Assembly: GCA_030683005.1 (NCBI GenBank) | Contig: JAUXMY010000037.1 | Span: 163,501-227,500, forward strand | From: Caulobacter sp. | GTDB lineage: Bacteria > Pseudomonadota > Alphaproteobacteria > Caulobacterales > Caulobacteraceae | Direction of reading: 5' to 3' | DNA: 64,000 nucleotides | Shown: piece by piece, positions 29,781 through 38,409 of the stretch | How the letters are laid out: every line of letters starts with the position of its first letter | How positions within the stretch are numbered: the first letter of the stretch is position 1 | Program-made: the position numbers and the translations under genes | Notes under the pieces: model-generated | Told to the model about the DNA's origin: nothing | The model's input: the letters and a program-made list of their open reading frames with translations, nothing else | Databases searched by the model: none

Positions 29781-30388
29781 TGGATCGCAAGGCGCTGGAT
29801 CGCGTCGTCTACGGCCTCGTCTGGCTGGCGTGCCTGGCGCCGCTCCTGTGGCTGGCCTGGCGCGGGTTCAGCAACGATCTGGGCGCCAACCCCATCGACA
29901 GGCTGATTCGCGAGCTGGGCGTCTGGGGACTGCGGCTGCTGATCATCGGTCTGGCGATCACGCCGGCCGCAAGGCTGCTGCGGCAGCCGCGGTTGATCCG
30001 CTTCCGCCGCACCGTGGGGCTGTTCGCGTTCGCGTACGTCCTGCTGCACCTGACCAACTACGTGGTCACCGACCAGTGGTTCGACTGGACCGCGATCGGC
30101 AAGGACATCCTCAAGCGGCCGTTCATCACTGTCGGCATGGCCGCCTTCGCGCTGCTGGTCCCGCTGGCGGTGACCTCGACCAATTGGGCGCTGCGCAAGC
30201 TGGGGCCGGTCCGCTGGCGCAAGCTGCACCGGCTGACCTACCTGATCGTGCCCCTGGGCGTCGTCCACTACTACATGCTCGTGAAGGCCGATCATCAGCC
30301 GCCGCTGATCTACGGCGCCATCGTCGCGGCGCTGCTGGGCTGGCGGGTGTGGGAGTGGGCGCGGAAGCGGCGGGCGGCGGGGGCGTGA
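29780..30388 (+). CDS. msrQ: Protein-methionine-sulfoxide reductase heme-binding subunit MsrQ
   Basis: A 202-residue membrane protein with five or six segments, a b-type heme membrane protein that passes electrons from the quinone pool or flavin to MsrP. Conserved histidines are in VLLHLTNYVV, KLHRLTYLIV and GVVHYYM; the last two helices end in a basic tail. Its ATG overlaps the msrP stop (TGATG), so the two are translationally coupled. The pair repairs oxidised envelope proteins. Confidence 0.95.
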   Translation: MDRKALDRVVYGLVWLACLAPLLWLAWRGFSNDLGANPIDRLIRELGVWGLRLLIIGLAITPAARLLRQPRLIRFRRTVGLFAFAYVLLHLTNYVVTDQWFDWTAIGKDILKRPFITVGMAAFALLVPLAVTSTNWALRKLGPVRWRKLHRLTYLIVPLGVVHYYMLVKADHQPPLIYGAIVAALLGWRVWEWARKRRAAGA

Positions 30389-30398
30389 AAGTCAGGAC

Positions 30399-30674
30399 CT
30401 ATCGATCCTCCAGGACGTGGTGAATCCGCAGGATGCTGACGACGTCGTACGCGATCTCGTAGCGAACCTCGTAATCTCCGACGATCAGGCGTCGGACCTC
30501 GCGTGGCAGATAGGCTTCGAGGCGCATCCCCATCCGGGGGTGTTCCGACAGGCGGGACGGCGTCCTGACCAGCTGTTCAATGGTCCGACCGGCCACGGCG
30601 GAACTGCGTGACTCAAGAAACGCACCGACGCGCTCAAGATCGGCAAATCCGTCGCGTGTCCAGCGCACCTTCAT
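30399..30674 (-). CDS. RelE/ParE-family toxin
   Basis: A 91-residue protein with the RelE/ParE fold: MKVRWTRDGFADLERVGAFL at the start and YEVRYEIAYDVVSILRIHHV near the end. ParE members poison DNA gyrase, while RelE members cut mRNA on the ribosome; this one looks nearer to ParE because it lacks an obvious RelE catalytic array. Its ATG overlaps the antitoxin stop by four bases. Order antitoxin first, then toxin, is typical. A perfect palindromic operator lies upstream of the antitoxin gene. Confidence 0.85.
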   Translation of the reverse strand: MKVRWTRDGFADLERVGAFLESRSSAVAGRTIEQLVRTPSRLSEHPRMGMRLEAYLPREVRRLIVGDYEVRYEIAYDVVSILRIHHVLEDR

Positions 30675-30931
30675 CCGGGCTGTGGCTCACCCTGCCTGGC
30701 GATGAACCGGTTGGCCCATTCCATCACGACATCATGGTCGATGGTCTCGCCGGCATCGACCTGCGCCAGCGCTTCTAGCGTCATCTGATGGCGGCGCTCT
30801 TCCCGGTCGAGCCAGGCGGCCAGCGCCTGTTTGACGATCCAGGCCCGCGACCGGTCAAGACGGGCAGCGGCTTCATCGACCTTGTCCGCGAGTTCGGTCG
30901 GAACGTGAGCGGTCAGGACGCGGCTGGTCAT
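30671..30931 (-). CDS. Ribbon-helix-helix (CopG/ParD-type) antitoxin
   Basis: An 86-residue protein whose N-terminus MTSRVLTAHVPTELADKVDE forms a ribbon and helices typical of CopG/ParD DNA-binding antitoxins, followed by a helix RSRAWIVKQALAAWL. The C-terminus (GETIDHDVVMEWANRFI) resembles the toxin-neutralising tail. I chose the ATG at 30931: it lies seven bases from the palindrome at 30939-30955, whereas a start at 30946 would fall inside it. The product should bind that palindrome and repress the operon, as RHH antitoxins do. Confidence 0.85.
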   Translation of the reverse strand: MTSRVLTAHVPTELADKVDEAAARLDRSRAWIVKQALAAWLDREERRHQMTLEALAQVDAGETIDHDVVMEWANRFIARQGEPQPG

Positions 30932-30938
30932 GGCATTT

Positions 30939-30955
30939 CCAATCATGATGATTGG
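30939..30955. promoter_or_regulatory. Palindromic operator of the toxin-antitoxin operon
   Basis: CCAATCAT-G-ATGATTGG is a perfect 8-base inverted repeat with a one-base spacer, located between the antitoxin start and radC. It is AT-rich in an otherwise GC-rich window, as operators often are. A TTTACA sequence lies further upstream on the minus strand and could be a -35 box. Binding by the RHH antitoxin is inferred. Confidence 0.7.
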
Positions 30956-30978
30956 ATTTGATTGTAAACGCCTTTCGC

Positions 30979-31668
30979 TCATCGAAACAGCCCCAGGGCC
31001 TTGAAGCTGGCCACGCCCTCGCGGCCGACGACCAGATGGTCGTGGACAGAGATCTTCAGCGCCCGGCCGGCGTCGACGACCTCGCGGGTCATGGTGATGT
31101 CGGCGCCGCTGGGCGTGGGGTCGCCGCTGGGGTGGTTGTGGACCAGGATCACCGAGCTGGCCGACAGCTCCAGGGCCCGGCGCATCACCTCGCGGGCGTA
31201 GACCGGCGCGTGGTCGACCGTGCCGCGGTTCTGGATCTCGTCGAGGATCAGCTGGTTCTTGTTGTCGAGGAACAGCACCCGGAACTGCTCGCGCGGCTCG
31301 TTGGCCAGGGCGACCTTCACATAGGCCAGCAGCGCGCTCCAGGAGCCGATCACCGTGCGCTTGCGGATGGTCTCGCGCCCGATCCGCAGCGTCACCTCGC
31401 CCAGCAGCTTCAGGTCCAGCGCCGCCTGTTCCCCGACGCCGGGCACGGTGCGGAGGTCCTCGACCGAGGCAGTGGTGATCGCGCCCAGAGACCCGAACCG
31501 CGTCAGCAGCGCCTTGGCGACCGGCTTGATGTCGCCGCGCGGGAAGGTGCGGAACAGGAACAGCTCCAGCAGCTCATAGTCCGGCACCGCGTCCAGGCTC
31601 TTCAGCGCCCGCTCGCGCAGGCGCTCGCGATGGCCGAGCTGGTGGGGTTGGGGAGATTGATCCGGCAT
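30979..31668 (-). CDS. radC: RadC-family JAMM protein
   Basis: A 229-residue protein. The N-terminal helix-hairpin-helix region (residues about 30-90, VPGVGEQAALDLKLLG) and the C-terminal JAMM/MPN+ metal motif with HNHPSGDPTPSGAD define RadC. The zinc ligands are the two histidines and the aspartate. RadC was named as a DNA-repair protein, but its role is still unclear. The ATG at 31668 is conserved. It ends 47 bases from the antitoxin start, on the same strand. Confidence 0.93.
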   Translation of the reverse strand: MPDQSPQPHQLGHRERLRERALKSLDAVPDYELLELFLFRTFPRGDIKPVAKALLTRFGSLGAITTASVEDLRTVPGVGEQAALDLKLLGEVTLRIGRETIRKRTVIGSWSALLAYVKVALANEPREQFRVLFLDNKNQLILDEIQNRGTVDHAPVYAREVMRRALELSASSVILVHNHPSGDPTPSGADITMTREVVDAGRALKISVHDHLVVGREGVASFKALGLFR

Positions 31669-31725
31669 GGCGGCCCGCAGATGCCCATTGCGGGCGTCAT
31701 GATGGCTCGCGCGCGGGGGTTGCGC

Positions 31726-31840
31726 AATGCGTGGTTCGCGACGCTCGCGAAGCGCGCGCTCCGCAGGATGACGAACTCAGTGGAGCCCGCCAACCTTCGT
31801 CATGCTGAGGAGCGCGCAGCGCGTCGCGAAGCACGCAGGG
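31726..31840. repeat. Intergenic inverted-repeat element, family A (copy 2)
   Basis: Left arm (31726-31776, with TGGTTCGCGACGCTCGCGAA) and right arm (31794-31840, with CATGCTGAGGAGCGCG and GTCGCGAAGCACGCAGG) repeat the family A pattern described at 2964. It lies between radC and map, ending five bases before the map stop. Confidence 0.7.
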
Positions 31841-31844
31841 CTGA

Positions 31845-32672
31845 TCAGCTGCCCGCGATCGCCGGCTGGAACAGCCCCGCCGGCGAGGCCGTGAACAGCT
31901 CCACCCCGTCGGCCGTCACGCCGCAGCTGTGTTCGCACTGGGCCGACAGGGACTTGTCGCGGGTCACGGCCGTCCAGCCGTCGCTCAGCACCTTCACCTG
32001 CGGCTTGCCCAGGTTCACCATCGGCTCGACGGTGAAGAACATGCCTTCCTTCAGCACCGGGCCCTCGCCGGGGCGGCCGAAGTGCAGGACGTTGGGGCTG
32101 TCATGGAACACCTTGCCCAGGCCGTGGCCGCAGAAGTCGCGCACGACGCTGCAACGCTGGGCCTCGACGTACTTCTGGATGGCGTGGCCGATGTCGCCGA
32201 AGGTGTTCCCCGGCTTGATGGCCGCCAGACCGCGCGCCATGCCCTCGTAGGTCACGTCGACCAGTCGCCGGGCGCGGGGCGAGACCTCGCCCACGCCGTA
32301 CATGCGGCTGGTGTCGCCGTGCCAGCCGTCGACGATGACGGTGACGTCGATGTTGGCGATGTCGCCCTCGCGCAGCGGTCGCTCACTGGGAATGCCGTGG
32401 CAGACCACATGGTTGGTCGAGATGCACACAGTGTGCATGTAGCCCTTGTAGCCAAGGCAGGCGGGCAGGGCGCCGTGGTCGAGCACGAACTCGCGGGCCA
32501 GCCGGTCCAGATGCTCGGTGGACACGCCGGGCACGACATGCGGGATCAGCATGTCGAGGCACTCGGCGGCCAGCCGGCCGGCCTTGCGCATGCCTTCGAA
32601 GCCCTCGGCCCCGTGAATCCGGATCGCCCCGGTGCGGTATTCCGCGTCCGAGACGCTGTCCATCGTGCTCAT
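31845..32672 (-). CDS. map: Type I methionine aminopeptidase
   Basis: A 275-residue methionine aminopeptidase that removes N-terminal methionine co-translationally. Metal ligands are visible: D in GWHGDTSRM, H in CGHGLGKVFHD, E in FFTVEPMVN and E in CEHSCGVT, with a further D in NIDVTV. The ATG at 32672 has AAGGA upstream; a TTG just before it is less likely. The gene stands alone between two repeat elements (families A and B). Confidence 0.95.
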   Translation of the reverse strand: MSTMDSVSDAEYRTGAIRIHGAEGFEGMRKAGRLAAECLDMLIPHVVPGVSTEHLDRLAREFVLDHGALPACLGYKGYMHTVCISTNHVVCHGIPSERPLREGDIANIDVTVIVDGWHGDTSRMYGVGEVSPRARRLVDVTYEGMARGLAAIKPGNTFGDIGHAIQKYVEAQRCSVVRDFCGHGLGKVFHDSPNVLHFGRPGEGPVLKEGMFFTVEPMVNLGKPQVKVLSDGWTAVTRDKSLSAQCEHSCGVTADGVELFTASPAGLFQPAIAGS

Positions 32673-32776
32673 CAACTCGTCCTTCTCGACCCGCCGGAGA
32701 GGGCGGGCGAAGCATTTATGTCGCGTCTATAGCACGGAAGTTCAACGGGGAGCGGCGTCGCCACCTCCATCCTCCG

Positions 32777-32983
32777 TCATGGTCCGACTTGTTCGGGCCA
32801 CCCATGCGTGGTGCGTGGGAAGGCTGGTTGCGTGCTTCGACACGCGCTCTTCGAGCGCGGCTCAGCATGACGTGGGTGAATTGCCTTCCGGACACGTCAT
32901 CCTGAGCAGCCGCGAAGCGGCGTGTCGAAGGACGCACGGCCAACACGGTGTTCATGGGTGGCCCGAACAAGTCGGGCCATGAC
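32777..32983. repeat. Family B inverted repeat with a family A-like element inside
   Basis: This 207-base element fills most of the 340-base gap between map and the methyltransferase gene. The outer arms are family B (TCATGGTCCGACTTGTTCGG at left; the CATGGGTGGCCCGAAC...GTCGGGCCATGAC inverse at right). Nested inside (about 32826-32944) is a family A-like pair using CGACACGCGCTCTTCGAGC and CGTCATCCTGAGCAGC...GTGTCGAAGGACGCAC. I see no coding region in this gap. Confidence 0.75.
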
Positions 32984-33012
32984 CAATGAGCTGAGGACAA
33001 GAACTCCACCCC

Positions 33013-33729
33013 TCAGCCCTTCCGCCACGCCATCACGTGGAACCACGGCGCGCGACGGTAGCGGTCGACCGTGGCCGGGTTGCCGCCGGTCGGGGCGGGC
33101 TCGGCGAACCAGGTCAGGGTCAGGCCGGCGCCGAGCAGCAGGGACATGTAGGTCTCCAGCGGCCGGTGGTGGTTGATGATCCGGATGCCCTTCCAGGCCG
33201 TCCAGTAGGCCCGCTCCTCGAGATAGGCGTCGATCGCGTAGCGGAAGCGGCCGCTGACGTCATACGACTTGCCCAGCCCCTCGCCGAGGCCGGCGGTGTT
33301 GAAGCTCGTCGAGTTGGCGATCAGCAGCGTCCCGCCGGGCTTCAGCACCCGCGCCATCTCCGGAATGGCCGCGCGGATATCGGGGATGTCGATGAGGCTC
33401 AGATAGCTGACCACCAGGTCGAATTCGCCGTCCGCGACGTCCAGCGCCTCGGCCCGGCCGACGCGGTAGTCGCCGCCGGGGTCGAGCGCGCGGGCCCGTT
33501 CGATCAGCGCCACCGTAGGATCGACGCCGACGGTCGCGACCCCGAGTCCCTGCAGGATGCGGCAGAACCGCCCCTCGCCGCAGCCAACATCGAGCGCCCT
33601 GAGCGGCGTCCCCAGCGCCGCGACCCGCGCCGTCATCGGCCCGTCGAGCACGTACCGGCGGCCGAAGTCGCCTTCGTCGCCCTGGCTGGCGATCCATGCC
33701 TGCGCGGACTCGTCCCAGCCGTCGGTCAT
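33013..33729 (-). CDS. Class I SAM-dependent methyltransferase
   Basis: A 238-residue methyltransferase. SAM-binding motif I is [16 protein letters not shown] (residues 45-60), motif II-like [14 protein letters not shown] follows, and [12 protein letters not shown] is motif post-III. The substrate is unknown; the small size and no extra domain fit a small-molecule methyltransferase. The ATG at 33729 overlaps the sfsA stop (ATGA). It therefore follows sfsA on the same strand in a coupled pair. Confidence 0.85.
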   Translation of the reverse strand: MTDGWDESAQAWIASQGDEGDFGRRYVLDGPMTARVAALGTPLRALDVGCGEGRFCRILQGLGVATVGVDPTVALIERARALDPGGDYRVGRAEALDVADGEFDLVVSYLSLIDIPDIRAAIPEMARVLKPGGTLLIANSTSFNTAGLGEGLGKSYDVSGRFRYAIDAYLEERAYWTAWKGIRIINHHRPLETYMSLLLGAGLTLTWFAEPAPTGGNPATVDRYRRAPWFHVMAWRKG

Positions 33730-34433
33730 CGCGCGCGTCTCCACGCCAGCTTCCTCGCCACGCGGATCGCGGCCGGGTTCATCTCGCACCCGTAGACCAG
33801 AACCTCCACCCCCGCGTCCGCCGCCCGCTCCAGCGCGCTCGCGAAGGCCGGATCCAGCTCATGGCAGGCGCTGAAGGCGTCGCAGTCGGTGCGCTGGACC
33901 ACGAACAGCGCCACCGCCCGGTCACCGGCCCGGACCATCGCCTCCAGCTCGCCCAGATGCTTCGTCGACCGCGCCGCCACGCAGTCGGGGAACTCGGCCA
34001 GCGGCGGGGTGCGCGACAGGTGACAGTTCTTCACCTCCAGCCAGCAGCGCTCGCCGGTTCCCCGCTCCAGCAGGAAGTCGACGCGGCTGGCCTGGCCGTA
34101 CTTCACCTCGCGCCGATGGACGGCGTAGCCGGTCAGCTCGGGAATGGCGTCGGCGGCCAGCGCCTCGGCGACGAGGCGGTTGGGCAGCATGGTGTTGACG
34201 CCGGCCAGCCCGCCGCCGTCTTCGACCATCTCCAGCGTCCAGGCCAGCTTGCGCTTCGGATCGTCCGACCGCGACAGCCAGACGCCGAGGCCCGGCATGT
34301 TCAGGCCGAGCATGGCGCCGGGATTTGGGCAGTGGGCGGTGATCTCCTCGCCGCTGTCGAGCGTAACATCGGCGAAGAACCGCTTGTAGCGGCTGACCAG
34401 GACGCCGTGGCTGAGCGGGGCGGGAAACTGCAT
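33726..34433 (-). CDS. sfsA: Sugar fermentation stimulation protein SfsA
   Basis: A 235-residue SfsA. Typical blocks are [18 protein letters not shown] at the start, [12 protein letters not shown], and the nuclease-like centre [19 protein letters not shown]. Recent work treats the family as DNA/RNA nucleases. The last block near GEMNPAAI fits the family end. It overlaps the methyltransferase gene downstream by four bases. ATG at 34433. Confidence 0.93.
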   Translation of the reverse strand: MQFPAPLSHGVLVSRYKRFFADVTLDSGEEITAHCPNPGAMLGLNMPGLGVWLSRSDDPKRKLAWTLEMVEDGGGLAGVNTMLPNRLVAEALAADAIPELTGYAVHRREVKYGQASRVDFLLERGTGERCWLEVKNCHLSRTPPLAEFPDCVAARSTKHLGELEAMVRAGDRAVALFVVQRTDCDAFSACHELDPAFASALERAADAGVEVLVYGCEMNPAAIRVARKLAWRRAR

Positions 34434-34556
34434 GCCCCGGACTTACCGTCTCCGCTGATCTCCGCGAAGACGGCCCGGGCTTTTTTGTCCTGACAGCGCC
34501 GCGCCCTTCGCTAAAACACCCGGGCCGCCGCAGGCGCGGGGCAGATGGAGCTACCC

Positions 34557-35315
34557 ATGAGCCAAGATCGCGTCACCGCGGCCGTCCTGATCATCGGCGA
34601 CGAGATCCTGTCCGGGCGGACCCAGGACACCAACCTCAACGCCATCGCCCGCTATCTGGGCGTTCACGGGATCGATGTGGCCGAGGCCCGGGTGGTTGGC
34701 GACGTCGAGGACGAGATCGTCGCGACGGTGAACCACCTGCGCGCGCGCTACGACTATCTGATCACCACCGGCGGCATCGGCCCGACCCACGACGACATCA
34801 CCGCCGACTGCGTGGCCAAGGCGTTCGGCGTGCCGCTTTACGAACACCCCGAGATCATCGCCATGATGACGGCCCGCTGGCAGGGCGAACTCAACGAAGC
34901 GCGCCGCCGCATGGCGCGGGTGCCAGAAGGCGGCAGCCTGGTGAAGAACCCGGTGCAGGGGCCGCCCGGCTTCCAGATCGGCAACGTCTTCGTGCTGGCC
35001 GGGGTGCCGTCGATCATGCGCGGCATGCTCGAGGACGTCGGCCCCCGGCTGAAGGGCGGCGCGGTGACGATCTCGCGCACGGTGCGGGTCGACGGCTCCG
35101 GCGAGGGCGTCATCGCCGAGCCGCTGGCCGCGGTGGCCAAGGCCCATCCGACCCTGTCCCTGGGCAGCTACCCGTTCTTCTCCAACGAGGGCTACGGCTC
35201 CAACCTGGTGGTGCGCGGGCGGGACGCGGACGAACTGGCCGCGACCCTGGTCGAACTCGAGGCGGCGCTCCGCGCGGCGGGCATCGCGAACGTAACGCAC
35301 CTTGACAGCGTGTGA
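34557..35315 (+). CDS. CinA N-terminal-domain (MoaB/Mog-like) protein
   Basis: A 252-residue stand-alone molybdopterin-binding-like (COG1058) protein. The motif IGDEILSGRTQDTN and the TTGGIGPTHDDITADCVAKA block are the family signature. In full CinA proteins this domain joins the PncC-like domain and acts as a nucleotide pyrophosphatase (ADP-ribose or NMN-adjacent); here it is separate. GGAG about ten bases before 34557 fixes the start; an ATG 12 bases earlier is less favoured. The C-domain gene is at 15584. Confidence 0.9.
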   Translation: MSQDRVTAAVLIIGDEILSGRTQDTNLNAIARYLGVHGIDVAEARVVGDVEDEIVATVNHLRARYDYLITTGGIGPTHDDITADCVAKAFGVPLYEHPEIIAMMTARWQGELNEARRRMARVPEGGSLVKNPVQGPPGFQIGNVFVLAGVPSIMRGMLEDVGPRLKGGAVTISRTVRVDGSGEGVIAEPLAAVAKAHPTLSLGSYPFFSNEGYGSNLVVRGRDADELAATLVELEAALRAAGIANVTHLDSV

Positions 35316-35370
35316 TGCGACCGCTTCACAGGGAGCAACCTCTGGTTTCGGCCCCCTGAAAGGAAGCCGC

Positions 35371-35682
35371 ATGCGTCGCGTAATGCTCTCCCTCGTCCTC
35401 TCCGCCGGTCTGGCTGCGTCCGGTGTGGCGATCGCCGCCGATGCGCCCGCGCCCGCGCCTGCCCCGGCGCCGACCGCCAAGCCCGCCAAGCCGGCGAAGC
35501 TGGCCAAGGACGATCCCAACCGCATGGTCTGCACCCGCGAGCACGTGGTCGGCAGCAATCGGCCGGAGAAGGTCTGCCTGACCGTCGCCGAGCGTCAGCA
35601 ACTGAAGGACGCTGCGTCGCGTTCGCTGGACGAGAGCCGCCGTTCGGGCCCGCAGGCCCCGGGCCCGGTATTCGGCGAGTAG
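35371..35682 (+). CDS. Small exported protein with a Pro/Ala-rich linker, unknown
   Basis: A 103-residue protein with signal peptide MRRVMLSLVLSAGLAASGVA, a Pro/Ala-rich linker (ADAPAPAPAPAPTAKPAKP), and a small C-terminal domain carrying two cysteines (VCTREHV and VCLTVAE). Its CTRE.xVGSxxP...C pattern occurs in many small alphaproteobacterial secreted proteins of unknown function. The ATG at 35371 starts the signal and is preceded by AAAGGAAG. It is about 80 bases upstream of tRNA-Leu. Confidence 0.7.
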   Translation: MRRVMLSLVLSAGLAASGVAIAADAPAPAPAPAPTAKPAKPAKLAKDDPNRMVCTREHVVGSNRPEKVCLTVAERQQLKDAASRSLDESRRSGPQAPGPVFGE

Positions 35683-35764
35683 GGCGACGGCTGACGCCGG
35701 CGGCTAGAGGCTGTCCGGCGCCGGTTTCCAATTGTCCGCGAAACCCGATAAGCCGGACCGGCCT

Positions 35765-35848
35765 GGGGACGTGGCGGAATGGTAGACGCAGCGGACTTAA
35801 AATCCGCATCCGCGAGGAGTGTGGGTTCGAGTCCCACCGTCCCTACCA
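35765..35848 (+). tRNA. tRNA-Leu(TAA)
   Basis: A complete class II tRNA of 84 bases including a genome-encoded CCA (35846-35848). The acceptor stem GGGGACG pairs with CGTCCCT (one G-U pair), the anticodon stem GCGGA/TCCGC encloses the loop CTTAAAA with anticodon TAA, a long variable arm follows (ATCCGCGAGGAGT), and the T arm carries TTCGAGTCC. It reads leucine UUA/UUG codons, which are rare in this GC-rich genome. Confidence 0.95.
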
Positions 35849-36012
35849 GGTCGTCGCGGCGCAGGACTGCTGCGCTCGGTTGCGGGAGGGGAGGGCGCGC
35901 CCTGGCCGCCTGCAGTCGATGCAGCATCGACGGCGAACGCGCTCCGGACAGCAGGAAGCCCGCCGCGAAGATCGCGACGGGCTCCAAAGCTTGAAGGTCG
36001 CGCCGCGCCTGG

Positions 36013-36111
36013 AGCCTGATAGGTTCAGACGGAATCATCTGAACCCTGAATCAGGCTCTGGGCTTTTGCTTCCAGGGCGCGATTCAACGGTCGGACGGTT
36101 CCGTCTGACCG
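36013..36111. repeat. Pair of palindromic hairpins (REP-like)
   Basis: The first palindrome (36013-36057) is nested: AGCCTGAT/ATCAGGCT outside and GGTTCAGA/TCTGAACC inside. The second (36088-36111) is an almost perfect CGGTCGGACGG/CCGTCTGACCG hairpin. Between them is a TTCCAGGGCGCG segment. Similar nested palindromes (GATTC..TCTGAACC..ATCAGGC) are known in alphaproteobacterial intergenic repeats. It lies between tRNA-Leu and the convergent porin gene. Confidence 0.65.
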
Positions 36112-36120
36112 CATCGCGCT

Positions 36121-36798
36121 CTAGGGCAGGGTCGCCTTCAGGGACAGGGTCACGCGGCTGTCGCAGATCGTGCCGCAGCCGATGTCGTTGTCATGGTAGC
36201 GCAGGTCGGCCGAAAGGTTGTCGGTGAAGGCGTAGCCGACGCCGACGTTCCAGGTGGTGTAGTCGCCGCCGGCGTCGAAGCTCTGGTTGCCGATAGCGGC
36301 GCCGAGCGACCACTTCTCGGCCGGGGAAACGCTGGCGTTGACTTCGTAGTAAACGGCCGAGCCGATGCCGCCGAAGAACTCAGGCGAGTAGAAGACGGCG
36401 GCGCCGAGCGTGGCCGGGCCGGCCGGGACCGAGGCGGCCGCCTTGAATTCCCAGAAGGCGTAGTCCGCGCCGCTCGGCTCGTTCAGGTAGCCGTAGTAGA
36501 TGGCGCCGAGGTCGAAGGACACCGCGCCGGCGGTCGGCTTGATGCCGGCGTAGAAATCCACTTCCGCGTCGGTGCTGTCATAGAAGTCGACGTTGGACGC
36601 CCAGGCGCCGGCGTAGAAGATGCCGCTGCTGAAATCGACGCCGCCGAAGATCTGCGGGCTTTCGTCGGTCTGCGACACGCCGCGGTACACATAGTCCGAG
36701 GCCACGCCGACGTTGAAGGAAACCTCCTGGGCGTAGGCCGCTCCACCGAGTGCGAGAGACGCCGCGGCGGCGCAGATGGCCAGTTTAAGTGCTTTCAT
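36121..36798 (-). CDS. TorF-family putative porin
   Basis: A 225-residue outer-membrane beta-barrel protein of the TorF family. The signal peptide MKALKLAICAAAASLALGGA is followed by FNVGVASDYVYRGVSQTDE, the family hallmark. Alternating beta strands run to a C-terminal hydrophobic end (SRVTLSLKATLP). The family probably forms a small pore; substrate unknown. ATG at 36798 with AAGGGG upstream. It is alone on this strand, with 273 bases to the next gene. Confidence 0.85.
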   Translation of the reverse strand: MKALKLAICAAAASLALGGAAYAQEVSFNVGVASDYVYRGVSQTDESPQIFGGVDFSSGIFYAGAWASNVDFYDSTDAEVDFYAGIKPTAGAVSFDLGAIYYGYLNEPSGADYAFWEFKAAASVPAGPATLGAAVFYSPEFFGGIGSAVYYEVNASVSPAEKWSLGAAIGNQSFDAGGDYTTWNVGVGYAFTDNLSADLRYHDNDIGCGTICDSRVTLSLKATLP

Positions 36799-37071
36799 CG
36801 CTATCCCCTTGTTGTTAGCGCCGGACGGATCGAGGCCGCGCCAGCGTCGCCCCCGTCCTGCGACGTCGAGCGAGTCCAACATTGGGTTAAGGCCCCGAAA
36901 CGCCCTAACGGCCGAGTGTTCCTGACGTCGCTGACGAACAATCGTGGGCGAAACCTGGGCGCCGCGCGGTCCGATTGCCCACATAATGGGCGCTCGGCGG
37001 CTCCTTTTCGTCAGGGAATGCTGCGGTGCGGAACCTCCGGGCCCGAAGATTCCTGCACCGCAATCGCGCGT

Positions 37072-37875
37072 TCAGCGCATCGACATCGTGGCGAAGCCCA
37101 GGTGCGTTCCGGCGTCCACCAGCAGGGTTTCGCCTGTCACGTGACGGGAGGCGGGCGAGGCCAGGAACACCGCGGCGCCGGCGATGTCCTCGGCCGTCGA
37201 GGCGGCTTTCAGGGGAGTCGACCGGATCACGCCTTCGCGCATGCGAGATACGGTGTCGTCGGCCATCGCCTTGCCGAACCACGGCGTGTCGATGAAGCCC
37301 GGGCAGATGGCGTTGACCCGGATGTTCGGCGCCAGCCCGCGGGCCAGCGACAGGGTCATGGTGTTCATCGCCCCCTTGGAGGCGGCGTAGGGCACCGACG
37401 AGCCGATGCCGGTCACCCCGGCGATCGAGGCGGTGTTGACCACCGCGCCCGGCTGCGGCGCCGCCTCGAGCAGCGTCCGGGCCGCGCGGACCATCTGGAA
37501 GGCGCCGACGACATTGACCCTGTAGAGGCGCAGAAAGTCCTCGGCGTCGACGGCGTCCAGGTCGCCGTGGTTGGGCGCGAACTTGGTCACGCCGGCGTTG
37601 TTGAACAGCGCGTCGATGCGGCCGAACGGCTCGGCGGCGGCGGCGATCTTCCGGCAGTCGGCGTCCTCGCCCACGTCGCCCTGCACCAGCACGGCCCTGG
37701 CGCCCTGCGCCTCGCACAGGCGGCCGGTTTCCTCGGCCTCGGCCTGGCTGGAGGCGTAGTTGATCACCACCACCGCCGCGCCGCGGCTGGCGGTCTCGAC
37801 CGCGATCGCCCGCCCCAGGCCCGTCGATCCGCCGGTGACCACCACCACGAAGCCGTCGAAATCCTTGCCTGACAT
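37072..37875 (-). CDS. SDR-family oxidoreductase
   Basis: A 267-residue short-chain dehydrogenase/reductase. The cofactor motif is VTGGSTGLGRAIAVE (TGxxxGxG), the NNAGVT block follows, and the catalytic YxxxK is in SSVPYAASKGAMN. An N-terminal acidic or hydrophobic residue after the motif cannot settle NAD versus NADP. The family acts on sugars, fatty-acid intermediates or steroids; substrate unknown. GGGAGAGAGAC ahead of ATG 37875 fixes the start. Confidence 0.88.
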   Translation of the reverse strand: MSGKDFDGFVVVVTGGSTGLGRAIAVETASRGAAVVVINYASSQAEAEETGRLCEAQGARAVLVQGDVGEDADCRKIAAAAEPFGRIDALFNNAGVTKFAPNHGDLDAVDAEDFLRLYRVNVVGAFQMVRAARTLLEAAPQPGAVVNTASIAGVTGIGSSVPYAASKGAMNTMTLSLARGLAPNIRVNAICPGFIDTPWFGKAMADDTVSRMREGVIRSTPLKAASTAEDIAGAAVFLASPASRHVTGETLLVDAGTHLGFATMSMR

Positions 37876-37956
37876 GTCTCTCTCCCTTGCTTTGCTTCTC
37901 CCTACACCGGCGCGGACGCGCTTGTCGCGCGGGGGAGGGGGGACTAAATCGCCGCC

Positions 37957-38409
37957 ATGACCGATCATCTCACCCAGCTGGGCCGTATCGTCGACGCGCC
38001 GGCCCGTCCCGAGGACGCCGTCCTCGAGCGCGTGCCCAACCCGCAGGCCGACACCCTGTACCTCGCCCGCTTCACGGCCCCGGAGTTCACCTCGCTGTGC
38101 CCGGTCACCGGCCAGCCGGACTTTGCCCATCTGGTCATCGACTACGCGCCGGGCGACTGGCTGATCGAGTCCAAGTCGCTGAAGCTCTATCTGGGCGCCT
38201 TCCGCAACCACGGCGCCTTCCACGAGGACTGCACGGTGGCCATCGGCCGACGGATCGTCGAGGTGGCGGCGCCGAAGTGGCTGCGGATCGGCGGCTACTG
38301 GTATCCGCGCGGCGGCATCCCGATCGACGTCTTCTGGCAGAGCGGCCCGCCGCCGCAGGGCCTGTGGCTGCCCGACCAGGGCGTCGCGCCCTATCGCGGG
38401 CGGGGTTAG
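37957..38409 (+). CDS. queF: 7-cyano-7-deazaguanine (preQ0) reductase, NADPH-dependent
   Basis: A 150-residue QueF of the short, homomeric type. It reduces the preQ0 nitrile to preQ1 in queuosine synthesis. The catalytic C48 lies in [14 protein letters not shown]55 follows, and the [20 protein letters not shown] block with Glu and His completes the active site. Start ATG at 37957, closely preceded by a G-rich ribosome site. Its stop overlaps the nitroreductase stop by four bases. Confidence 0.96.
   Translation: MTDHLTQLGRIVDAPARPEDAVLERVPNPQADTLYLARFTAPEFTSLCPVTGQPDFAHLVIDYAPGDWLIESKSLKLYLGAFRNHGAFHEDCTVAIGRRIVEVAAPKWLRIGGYWYPRGGIPIDVFWQSGPPPQGLWLPDQGVAPYRGRG

Noticed and set aside
30399..30955. 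Genomic island around the toxin-antitoxin genes
   Set aside because: No integrase, repeats or tRNA boundary; neighbours msrQ and radC are core genes.
32777..32983. Short open frames across the map-methyltransferase gap
   Set aside because: They are translations of nested repeat elements and recur only because the repeats recur.
36013..36111. CRISPR array
   Set aside because: The repeats are two different palindromes without regular spacing or spacers; a REP-type element fits better. No other CRISPR-like arrangement was seen.
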